43,884 bases of DNA from Acidimicrobiales bacterium. Lineage in GTDB: Bacteria; Actinomycetota; Acidimicrobiia; Acidimicrobiales; RAAP-2. The position numbers and the translations under genes are program-made. Under the pieces are notes generated by a model. That model made no database searches, was not told the DNA's origin, and was given only the letters and a program-made list of their open reading frames with translations. The stretch lies in the NCBI GenBank assembly GCA_015478655.1, contig JADMIJ010000032.1, forward strand, positions 1 through 43,884, given 5' to 3'. This document shows, in pieces, positions 7,224 to 13,624 of this stretch (position 1 is its first letter; each line of letters opens with the position of its first letter).

Positions 7224-7895
7224 TTGAGTATCAGGGTGTTCCTTCTCGACGATCATGAGATCGTGCGTACCGGACTCCGGTCGTTGTTCGAGACAGCGGA
7301 AGACTTTGCCGTGGTGGGCGAGGCAGCCACCGGTCAGGAGGCGCTGGATCGGATTCCCCCCGTCCGTCCTGACGTGGCCATCCTCGACGTGCGGCTGCCG
7401 GACGGGAGCGGCATCGAGGTCTGTCGGGAGATCCGATCGAGCTCGCCCGAGATCGCCTGCGTGATGTTGACCTCCTATGCAGACGACGAGGCCCTGTTCG
7501 CCGCCATTATGGCCGGCGCTGCGGGCTATGTCCTGAAGCAAGTTGGTGCGACGAGCCTCTTGGAGGACATTCGGCGGGTGGCCGGCGGTCAGTCGTTGCT
7601 CGACCCGGCACTGACCGAGCGCGTCCTCGAGCGAATGCGGGATCGACCCCACGAGGATCCTCTCTTGGCCAGCCTGACGTCTCAGGAGCGCAAGATCCTC
7701 GACCTCGTGGCCGAAGGTCAGACCAATCGTCAGATTGCCGCCACGCTCTACCTGGCCGAGAAGACGGTGAAGAACTACGTGTCCAACCTCTTGGCCAAGC
7801 TGGGCATGGAGCGACGGACACAGGCTGCCAGCTATGCCACGCGGATTGCCGAGCGTTCGGCTCAGGCACGTCGGACTGATGGCACCGGGACGTGA
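7224..7895 (+). CDS. devR: DevR/DosR-like NarL-family response regulator
   Basis: Receiver domain plus LuxR-type HTH, 223 residues from TTG 7224 (GGAGG 7 nt upstream; GTG 7200 is the longer option). The TTG start aligns with the start of M. tuberculosis DosR. Phospho-acceptor Asp55 lies in AILDVRLPDGSGIE. The recognition region EKTVKNYVSNLLAKLGMERR is essentially identical to mycobacterial DevR, including the Lys and Asn residues that contact GGGAC half-sites and the Thr residues involved in activation. This is strong reason to expect it to bind the sixteen boxes in the window. Its own promoter region (7066-7223) shows no box, unlike the autoregulated mycobacterial system. Confidence 0.95.
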   Translation: MSIRVFLLDDHEIVRTGLRSLFETAEDFAVVGEAATGQEALDRIPPVRPDVAILDVRLPDGSGIEVCREIRSSSPEIACVMLTSYADDEALFAAIMAGAAGYVLKQVGATSLLEDIRRVAGGQSLLDPALTERVLERMRDRPHEDPLLASLTSQERKILDLVAEGQTNRQIAATLYLAEKTVKNYVSNLLAKLGMERRTQAASYATRIAERSAQARRTDGTGT

Positions 7896-7929
7896 GGGTA
7901 CCCGCCCGAAGACACAGCCCCATTCGCGG

Positions 7930-8250
7930 CTACTCCAGAGGGATCCCTCGTGACGCCAGTACTCGCTCGAGGCGCCGTCGTTCGTCCTGAGGCGACCCAA
8001 AGCCCTCAGAGTCGCAGTCGATACCGAGCGATCGGGTATACCTGATCAGCGCCATGTCGTAGGCCATCTGATCCGCCAGCGCCGGCGTCGTCGAGGCCTG
8101 ACCGGATGGCGACCGCTGACTCCAGATCACCTCATGCCGGCGCCGGACCAACTGGGCCAACGCCTCGGCGCCCGACGGTGCGCCCTCCGACTGGTCTTGT
8201 GCCCGGAGCGCGGCATCAAGAAGGTCGCTGTAGAGAGACCTGGGAGGCAT
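7930..8250 (-). CDS. Conserved-looking hypothetical protein
   Basis: 106 residues from ATG 8250 with GGAAGG 5 nt upstream; a longer in-frame extension overlaps the preceding gene and is not used. Soluble and helical; features are AEALAQLVRRRHEVIW, ADQMAYDMALIRYTRSLGI and a C-terminal ERVLASRGIPLE. I do not recognise a family. Second gene, 61 bp after the gene at 8312-8677, so both are probably expressed from box 7. It ends 34 bp from the devR stop (convergent). Confidence 0.7.
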   Translation of the reverse strand: MPPRSLYSDLLDAALRAQDQSEGAPSGAEALAQLVRRRHEVIWSQRSPSGQASTTPALADQMAYDMALIRYTRSLGIDCDSEGFGSPQDERRRLERVLASRGIPLE

Positions 8251-8311
8251 CGCGGCCTTCCTTCGAGAGATCGAATCGATCACGACGGCGGCGACGCACC
8301 GGAGGCGGGCC

Positions 8312-8677
8312 TCACGTGCTGTCGCGACTGCAACGCAGCGCCGCCTCGGCAGCATCGTATGCACTGCGGAGATCTCGCAGCAGCTGTTCCAACCCCAGAC
8401 GCAGTGAGCTGAGATTGGAATCGGCGTCGTCGCCAAGGTCGCTGAGGCGCGACCGCGCCGCCAGGTAGACGTTCTGCGTGGTGTCGAGACGCTTGCGAAT
8501 CTCGTCTCGGATGTCCAGGTTGGCCAGATCGAGTTGCACCAGCAACTCGTCGATCTTCGCCCGCCACTCATCGAGCGTCAGTCCCATCTGTTCGATGGCG
8601 CTGCGCTCTGACTCTGCCCCCGACCCCATGTGCTCGGTGTGCCCGGCACCCTTCTCGCTTGTTGCAACTTTGGGCAT
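8312..8677 (-). CDS. Helical hypothetical protein
   Basis: 121 residues from ATG 8677, which has GGAGGAGGAG just upstream. The first 30 residues are polar and probably disordered. The rest forms long amphipathic helices (LDEWRAKIDELLVQLDLA, RKRLDTTQNVYLAARSRL, SLRLGLEQLLRDLRSAYD), as in a helical bundle or apolipoprotein-like protein. No signal peptide or membrane segment. Family unknown. Predicted start of transcription from box 7 (about 8702) leaves a 25-nt leader. Confidence 0.72.
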   Translation of the reverse strand: MPKVATSEKGAGHTEHMGSGAESERSAIEQMGLTLDEWRAKIDELLVQLDLANLDIRDEIRKRLDTTQNVYLAARSRLSDLGDDADSNLSSLRLGLEQLLRDLRSAYDAAEAALRCSRDST

Positions 8678-8708
8678 CGTGAACTCCTCCTCCGATCGAT
8701 CTCCATCC

Positions 8709-8751
8709 ATGGTGTCGGAGTGATGCCCGCACAGGTAGGGCCAAACGTCCC
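8709..8751 (-). promoter_or_regulatory. DosR-type box 7 and -10
   Basis: Minus-strand box GGGACGTTTGGCCCTA at 8736-8751 with CACCAT at 8714-8709. Back-to-back with box 8 (24 bp apart) in a divergent promoter. Confidence 0.8.
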
Positions 8752-8775
8752 GACCGGCTCCCACCGATGTCCTGA

Positions 8776-8818
8776 AGGACCTTTGGCCCTGGTCGCACGA
8801 TCTCGGTCGTGGTCACCT
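8776..8818 (+). promoter_or_regulatory. DosR-type box 8, weak -10
   Basis: Box AGGACCTTTGGCCCTG at 8776-8791; hexamer at the expected distance is TCACCT (8813-8818), a poor -10 lacking A in position 2. The next supported start is 9033, leaving an unusually long leader of about 200 nt in which I find no convincing gene. Confidence 0.65.
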
Positions 8819-9032
8819 GGCTCTGTGAGCGGAACAAGGGCTCGGTGCCGGTGATGATTGGGCGACCGCAGTCCGTCGACGCCAGGGTGGGAGTGGTTGG
8901 CTGCTTTCGGAGACCTCGAGGTGCTGGCAGCCCTCGAACGGCTGCCGTCCTCCTCAGGTGGCCAGCTGACCGGGGCAGGTCAGGGATGAAACGCATCGGC
9001 ACCGACTCTCGACTGGCTTGGGTTGTGGCCAG

Positions 9033-9455
9033 ATGAGCCGGTCCGGATCCAATGGACATCTGGAGGTCCTCGACCGAACTGAGTGCGTGCAGTTCCTGGC
9101 TGGGCAGGGAGTCGGTCGGGTCGCTGGCACCGTCGAGGGGCGTCCGGTGATCCTTCCGGTCAACTATGCAGTGGTGGGGGATGCCGTCTTGGTTCGAGCG
9201 CGGCGGGGTGGTGACCTCGACAGGATCACGTGCGACACCGTGGTGGCTTTCGAGGTCGATGGCAGTGACAGCATCTATCACGAGGGCTGGAGCGTGCTGG
9301 TCGTCGGTCGATCCGCCCATGTCACGGACCCAGCTGAGCTCGACGCGCTCCGAAGCCTGCGCCTCCTGTCCTGGGCAGGCGAGGGACGGGACCTCTTCAT
9401 CCGCATCGTCCTTGACGACGTCACCGGTCGACGCATCCACCACCTCGAGCCCTGA
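9033..9455 (+). CDS. PNPOx-like flavin-binding protein
   Basis: 140 residues from ATG 9033 (GTG and other starts lie 5 codons upstream). Same family and layout as the protein at 2985-3443: ECVQFLAGQGVGRVAGTVEG, VILPVNYAVVGD, then GWSVLVVGRSAHV and C-terminal VTGRRIHHLEP. The conserved P-V-N-Y strand and WSVL strand form the split-barrel core that binds FMN/F420 in the family. Substrate unknown. Probable target of box 8. Its stop codon lies inside a 10-bp inverted repeat (9442-9480). Confidence 0.8.
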   Translation: MSRSGSNGHLEVLDRTECVQFLAGQGVGRVAGTVEGRPVILPVNYAVVGDAVLVRARRGGDLDRITCDTVVAFEVDGSDSIYHEGWSVLVVGRSAHVTDPAELDALRSLRLLSWAGEGRDLFIRIVLDDVTGRRIHHLEP

Positions 9456-9480
9456 GTGATGCAAATGGATGGCTCGAGGT
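9442..9480 (+). terminator. 10-bp perfect inverted repeat over the stop codon
   Basis: ACCTCGAGCC (9442-9451) pairs perfectly with GGCTCGAGGT (9471-9480) around a 19-nt loop that contains the TGA at 9453. No T-tract follows, so it may be a Rho-dependent or attenuating hairpin rather than a classical terminator. It separates this gene from box 9. Confidence 0.45.
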
Positions 9481-9529
9481 CCGCACCGGTGCTGCTCAGT
9501 TCAGCTCCGGCGACCACAACCCGATCCGC

Positions 9530-9572
9530 GGGACCTTTGGCCCTATGCGGTCGCCTCGGAGAGGCATCCAAT
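9530..9572 (+). promoter_or_regulatory. DosR-type box 9 and -10
   Basis: Box GGGACCTTTGGCCCTA at 9530-9545, identical to box 3. Hexamer TCCAAT at 9567-9572. Predicted +1 near 9579; first start codon at 9616. Confidence 0.8.
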
Positions 9573-9615
9573 TGATGTGACGGCAGCATGTGCTGTGCGG
9601 CAGGAGGAGGGCACC

Positions 9616-9774
9616 ATGAGTGCGAACAAGAACCGGCACCAGGGCGCACAGGGCGGTCACTCGACCAGAGTGGCGCTGAGTCCCTATTTCATCGAAGACG
9701 TCGCCTTGACGCCCAGCGAGTTGGCCCGGGCGCGTGTCACCGACATCAGCGTCGTCGCTCTCCGTCAGTCGTGA
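9616..9774 (+). CDS. 52-aa small protein upstream of tandem USP
   Basis: ATG 9616 follows GGAGGAGG at 5-6 nt. The N-terminus is basic and polar (SANKNRHQGAQGGHSTR); the rest, ALSPYFIEDVALTPSELARA, is followed by VTDISVVAL. No membrane segment, no recognised family. It begins 37 nt after the predicted box-9 transcription start and its stop is 25 bp before the USP gene, so the two are surely cotranscribed. Confidence 0.68.
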   Translation: MSANKNRHQGAQGGHSTRVALSPYFIEDVALTPSELARARVTDISVVALRQS

Positions 9775-9799
9775 CCCCTTGAGAAGGGAAGGGGGTGCC

Positions 9800-10756
9800 A
9801 TGCCGCAGAACGACCACCAACGCGACACGCAGACCGTTCTGGTCGGCGTCGATGGTTCGGAGCATTCGCGGCAGGCCCTGAAGTGGGCTGCCGACGAGGC
9901 GAAACGAAGAGGAGCGCTCCTCAGGATCATCTATGCCGAGCTCAAGGAGCCCAAGAACCTACCGGCCTGGTATGAGCCTGGTTCATCCGACCTTTCACCG
10001 GGGCAGGCGATTGTCGACGACGCCTATGGGTTGGTGGCGACTCGCCACCCCTCGGTGGTGGCGCGGGCTGAAGTCGCCGAGAGCCCGGCTGCGCTTGCGC
10101 TCACCGCGGCCAGCAGGTCGGCTGAGCTCTTGGTGGTCGGAGCCCGCGGCAGGGGTGGCTTCGAGGAGCTGCTGCTCGGCTCAGTGAGTGATCGGTGCAT
10201 CCAGCATGCCGGCTGTCCCGTGGTCGTCGTCCATGCAGACCCAGACGACCGCCCGTTGCGAGCGGTCCCGCCTCGAATCGTGGTCGGTATCGATGGCTCG
10301 GCCGGATCCACCCGGGCCCTGCGGTGGGCGCTGGACGAGGCGAAGTTGCGGTCAGCGTCTGTCGAGGCTGCCTTTGTCTGGCAGTACCCTCCGACAGGCG
10401 CATTCGCGTTGGGTCCGGCTCGGGGCTACGAAGTGGTCAGCCGGGAGATCATCGATGCCGCCAAGGAGTCAGCAGAGACGTGGGCACCGGAGGTCCCTTT
10501 CACGGCCGAGGCACGTTTCGACGGTACCGTTCCGGCTCTCCTCGACGCGTCCCGGGAAGCCGATCTCCTGGTCGTCGGGTCTCGGGGTCACGCAGGGTTC
10601 AAGCATGCGCTCCTGGGGTCGGTCGCTCATCAGTGCGCCCGCCATGCCCATTGTGCAGTGGCCATCACCCGGCCAGGAGTTGGCGAGGAGGACTCGGCAA
10701 CGACTCCCCCGGTCATCGGGGAGGCGATTGACCTCCATGGCGCCGTTCACTCCTAG
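9800..10756 (+). CDS. Tandem universal stress protein
   Basis: 318 residues from ATG 9800 (GAAGGGGG upstream); the frame is open for 22 more codons but overlaps the preceding small gene. Domain 1 (about 10-145): TVLVGVDGSEHS ... GARGRGGFEELLLGSVS; domain 2 (about 155-295): RIVVGIDGSAGS ... GSRGHAGFKHALLGSVA. Both retain the ATP-binding glycine motif. The last 20 residues form an acidic tail. Expected role is as in the tandem USPs of the mycobacterial DosR regulon (ATP binding, growth slowing; inference). In the box-9 unit; the next operon begins only 78 bp on and shows no box, so read-through is possible. Confidence 0.9.
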   Translation: MPQNDHQRDTQTVLVGVDGSEHSRQALKWAADEAKRRGALLRIIYAELKEPKNLPAWYEPGSSDLSPGQAIVDDAYGLVATRHPSVVARAEVAESPAALALTAASRSAELLVVGARGRGGFEELLLGSVSDRCIQHAGCPVVVVHADPDDRPLRAVPPRIVVGIDGSAGSTRALRWALDEAKLRSASVEAAFVWQYPPTGAFALGPARGYEVVSREIIDAAKESAETWAPEVPFTAEARFDGTVPALLDASREADLLVVGSRGHAGFKHALLGSVAHQCARHAHCAVAITRPGVGEEDSATTPPVIGEAIDLHGAVHS

Positions 10757-10834
10757 CCTGGGCGGCCTCCCCGTCGCCAGCGAATCGAATGGTCACAGTC
10801 GAAGGGCACCACCGTGCAGGAGCAGAGGGCGTCG

Positions 10835-11488
10835 ATGAATAACGTTGGAGACCTGGGGCGCCGACTGGCGGAGCGCCGAGGCCAACTCGGACTGACCGAG
10901 GAACAAGTCGCCAGCCGGGCCGGAATGAGTCCCACCTACATCCGCGTCCTGGAGTCGAGCCCATCACCAGTGGTGTCGGCCGCAGCCCTGTGGAGGCTGG
11001 CCGACGCCCTCGAAACGTCAGTGGACGACATCAGTGGGAGCGGGATGGCCGCTCCTCCGGGCCGCGGAGATCCATCGGATCGACCGGACCTCGGGCATCT
11101 GAGCATTGAAGAATGCAACGCATTGGTCGCACCCGGGGGAGTAGGGCGTTTCGTCTTCGTTGACCAACGCGGACCAGCGGCGCTGCCGGTGAACTTTCGT
11201 GTCCTGGACGGAGACATTGTCTTCCGCACCAAGTCGGAGGCCGCGTTTCTTGCTGATCCATTGCGTAGAGAGGTCTCCTTCGAAGTCGACCATCTCGACG
11301 AAGCCCTGACCGAGGGTTGGAGCGTCCTGTTCACCGGTCAAGGCCATGTCATCGTCGACCCGGCCGAGCGGGACCGTGCCCGAACCCTGGGCGTCGCTCC
11401 TTGGGCCGGCGGTGAGCGCGAGGCCTACGTCCGCTTGGTGCCGCGGAAGGTCACCGGTCGTCGCATCAGGCGGTCTGGGGATGGCTGA
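10835..11488 (+). CDS. XRE-type HTH / PNPOx-like fusion protein
   Basis: 217 residues from ATG 10835 (AGAGGG 5 nt upstream; GTG 10814 is an alternative). Residues about 8-68 are a Cro/C1-type HTH: LGRRLAERRGQLGLTEEQVA followed by SRAGMSPTYIRVLES and the ALWRLADALETSVDD helix. Residues about 85-215 are the PNPOx-like barrel: GVGRFVFVDQRGPAALPVNF, GWSVLFTGQGHV and VTGRRIRR. Such fusions occur in actinobacteria and could be flavin- or F420-responsive regulators (inference). It heads the HTH-PNPOx / GNAT / HDAC / USP operon; its stop overlaps the GNAT start by 8 bp. Confidence 0.85.
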   Translation: MNNVGDLGRRLAERRGQLGLTEEQVASRAGMSPTYIRVLESSPSPVVSAAALWRLADALETSVDDISGSGMAAPPGRGDPSDRPDLGHLSIEECNALVAPGGVGRFVFVDQRGPAALPVNFRVLDGDIVFRTKSEAAFLADPLRREVSFEVDHLDEALTEGWSVLFTGQGHVIVDPAERDRARTLGVAPWAGGEREAYVRLVPRKVTGRRIRRSGDG

Positions 11489-12119
11489 TACCAAGAGGCA
11501 AGGTGATCCACAACACCAAGCTGGCCGCTATCCCAGCGAGTTGGCCGGCGACGTCGAGACGATTGGAGGGGTGACGGTCCACCTGCGGCCTATCCGTGCT
11601 GATGATGGCGGTCGCCTGCAGGAGTTTCACGAGCATCTTTCTCCGGAGTCGGTCTACCGTCGGTTCTTTTTCATGCATCGGAAGTTGTCGGTGGCCGAGA
11701 CGGAACGGTTCACCCACGTCGACTACGTGGACCGGCTGGCTCTCGTCGCTGAGCACGCCGGTCGACTGGTGGCAGTTGGTCGCTATGAGCGGCTTCCCGG
11801 GACTGCAGATGCCGAAGTGGCCTTTGTGGTGGCCGACGAGTTGCAACATCAGGGGATCGGGACAATCTTGCTCGAACATCTGGCCGAGGCGGCCCTGAAG
11901 AACGGCGTGACCGCCTTTGTCGCCCAGACGTTGTCGGAGAACCGCGACATGCTCGACGTCTTCATGAACTCGGGGTTCCATGTGACATCGACTAGGGAGC
12001 ATGGGACGGTCAACGTTCGATTCCCGATCGAGCCTGACGATGCCTATCGCTCGGCCTTCGCTGAGCGCCATCATCCGGAAGCTGATGAGCACTCCCAAGC
12101 CATGGCCCCACCATGCTGA
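11481..12119 (+). CDS. GNAT-family N-acetyltransferase (Pat-like GNAT domain)
   Basis: 212 residues from ATG 11481, overlapping the upstream stop. GNAT fold at about 28-195: VTVHLRPIRADDGGRLQEFH, SPESVYRRFFF, EVAFVVADELQHQGIGTILLEHLAEAA with the acetyl-CoA-binding Q/R-x-x-G-x-G/A motif as QHQGIG, then SENRDMLDVFMNSGF. This resembles the GNAT domain of actinobacterial Pat/AcuA-type protein lysine acetyltransferases, here without a cyclic-nucleotide or ADP-forming CoA-ligase domain. Its stop overlaps the start of the HDAC-family gene (ATGCTGA). The pairing suggests the two work on the same substrate, for example an acyl-CoA or acetate enzyme; this is inference. Confidence 0.82.
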   Translation: MADTKRQGDPQHQAGRYPSELAGDVETIGGVTVHLRPIRADDGGRLQEFHEHLSPESVYRRFFFMHRKLSVAETERFTHVDYVDRLALVAEHAGRLVAVGRYERLPGTADAEVAFVVADELQHQGIGTILLEHLAEAALKNGVTAFVAQTLSENRDMLDVFMNSGFHVTSTREHGTVNVRFPIEPDDAYRSAFAERHHPEADEHSQAMAPPC

Positions 12120-13165
12120 TCGTGAGCGGGCCTGCGGGGGGAGGTGAGCACATCGGGGTCGACCACCCCGAGCGACCGGGGCGGATTGGAGCCGTGATGG
12201 CGGGTGTCGACGACCTGCACCTTGGCACCGATCTGCACATCCTGGCGCCGGTTGCTGCTGATGTGGCCCAGATGGCCCGGGTTCATGACCTTCGTTATCT
12301 CGAAGAGTTGGAGGCCTTCTGCCACGCCGGCGGCGGCAGTCTCGATCCTGACACCTATGCCACGCCCGACTCGTGGTCGACCGCCAGGCTGGCGGCTGGT
12401 GCGGGACTGGGAGCAGTCGACGCGCTGCGAGAGGTGGACGATGGCGTGGCCTTCGTCGCCGCCCGCCCGCCCGGTCACCACGCGCTCCGTGATCGTGCCA
12501 TGGGGTTCTGCCTGCTCAACAACATTGCCATCACGGCTGCGGCGCTCGTGGCCAGCAACGAACGGGTCCTCATCGTCGACTGGGATGTCCACCATGGCAA
12601 CGGCACCCAGGCGATTTTTTGGGACGACCCCAATGTCCTGTATGTCTCCACTCACCAGTGGCCGCTGTTCCCGGGGAGTGGGGCCGCAGGTGAGATTGGG
12701 GGCGCCGCCGGCTTGGGCCAGACCGTCAACATTCCGCTCCCCGCCAAGGCCACCGGCGATGTGGTCCGTCGAGCGATTGAAGAGGTGGCTCTCCCCGTCA
12801 TCGACGATTTCGAGCCGACCTGGGTGCTCGTCTCGGCGGGGTTTGACGCTCATCGAGACGATCCCCTGGCCGACCTTGGTCTCTCGAGTGGCGACTTTGC
12901 CGAACTGGCGAGACTGGTGGCTGGTCTTGCGCCTCGGCCGGGTCGACTCGCCCTCTTCCTCGAGGGCGGGTACGACTTGGATGCATTGCGGATGTCGGTG
13001 GCCACAACGCTGGGAGCGCTCCTCGGTGGCATCTACCAACCCGAGGACCCGACCTTCGGTGGGCCAGGAATGGAGTTGGTGGACCAAGCCCGGGAAGCAC
13101 GGGTCGTCGCCCATCGACGGGCGCTGGATCGGGCGCTCAGCCAGGGACATGTCCAGTGGCCCTGA
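12113..13165 (+). CDS. Histone-deacetylase-family (AcuC-type) zinc deacetylase
   Basis: 350 residues. Catalytic signatures are intact: RPPGHHA (H122, H123), the zinc site DWDVHHGNGTQ (D158, H160), and SAGFDAHRDDPLADL with the third zinc Asp. FLEGGYDL near the C-terminus carries the usual glycine loop. This is the full length of bacterial HDAC/AcuC/acetylpolyamine-deacetylase proteins. Cytoplasmic, no signal. In Bacillus, AcuC reverses AcuA acetylation of acetyl-CoA synthetase; here a GNAT gene overlaps by 7 bp upstream, and a USP gene overlaps by 10 bp downstream. Acetylpolyamine deacetylase activity is the alternative. Confidence 0.88.
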   Translation: MLIVSGPAGGGEHIGVDHPERPGRIGAVMAGVDDLHLGTDLHILAPVAADVAQMARVHDLRYLEELEAFCHAGGGSLDPDTYATPDSWSTARLAAGAGLGAVDALREVDDGVAFVAARPPGHHALRDRAMGFCLLNNIAITAAALVASNERVLIVDWDVHHGNGTQAIFWDDPNVLYVSTHQWPLFPGSGAAGEIGGAAGLGQTVNIPLPAKATGDVVRRAIEEVALPVIDDFEPTWVLVSAGFDAHRDDPLADLGLSSGDFAELARLVAGLAPRPGRLALFLEGGYDLDALRMSVATTLGALLGGIYQPEDPTFGGPGMELVDQAREARVVAHRRALDRALSQGHVQWP

Positions 13166-13581
13166 TCCGGACGATCGCGGTCGGCTTCGACGGGTCACCG
13201 GATGTGGAACCTGCGGTCCGCTGGTCCATCGATCTGGCGAAGCAGATCGGAGGTGAGGTCGTCGTGGTGCATGCAATCGGTCTGCTCGAGCATGCCGCTC
13301 AGCCGGGAATCATCGCCGAACTCGAAAAAGCCGTGCGGGACCTCTCCCGGGAGCGAGGGATCGAACCGGCTCAAGTCCACTGGCATCCGGTCGACGGGGA
13401 CCCATGCTCGGCGCTCATCCGTGTGGCGAGCGCTCCCGTAGCCGCAGACCTCATCGTCGTGGGCTCGCGCGGCCAAGGTGCGCATTCCGGTCTCCTTCTT
13501 GGTAGCACCAGTCTCGAACTGGCGGAACGCACGACCATTCCACTGGTGATCGTGCCAATGGCGGGGCCAGACCCAGACTAG
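13156..13581 (+). CDS. Single-domain universal stress protein
   Basis: 141 residues from GTG 13156, overlapping the HDAC stop by 10 bp. TIAVGFDGSPDVEPAVRWSI at the start and GSRGQGAHSGLLLGSTS at the end give one complete ATP-binding USP domain. Last gene of the HTH-PNPOx/GNAT/HDAC/USP operon. The stop codon lies within the first copy of a 21-bp tandem repeat. Confidence 0.9.
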   Translation: MALIRTIAVGFDGSPDVEPAVRWSIDLAKQIGGEVVVVHAIGLLEHAAQPGIIAELEKAVRDLSRERGIEPAQVHWHPVDGDPCSALIRVASAPVAADLIVVGSRGQGAHSGLLLGSTSLELAERTTIPLVIVPMAGPDPD

Positions 13582-13609
13582 GAATCGACAGACCCAGACT
13601 AGGAATCGA
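13568..13609 (+). repeat. 21-bp tandem duplication at the USP stop codon
   Basis: CAGACCCAGACTAGGAATCG plus A is present twice in direct succession (13568-13588, 13589-13609). The first copy includes the last codons and TAG stop of the USP gene, so the duplication follows the gene end; the length is a multiple of three. Confidence 0.9.
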
Positions 13610-13624
13610 CGGCTCTGGTCCGCC

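Noticed and set aside
8809-9036. 75-codon plus-strand frame overlapping the PNPOx-like start by ATGA
   Set aside because: Its start lies upstream of the predicted +1 from box 8, it has no ribosome binding site and an Arg-rich composition; not supported, though the overlap is suggestive.
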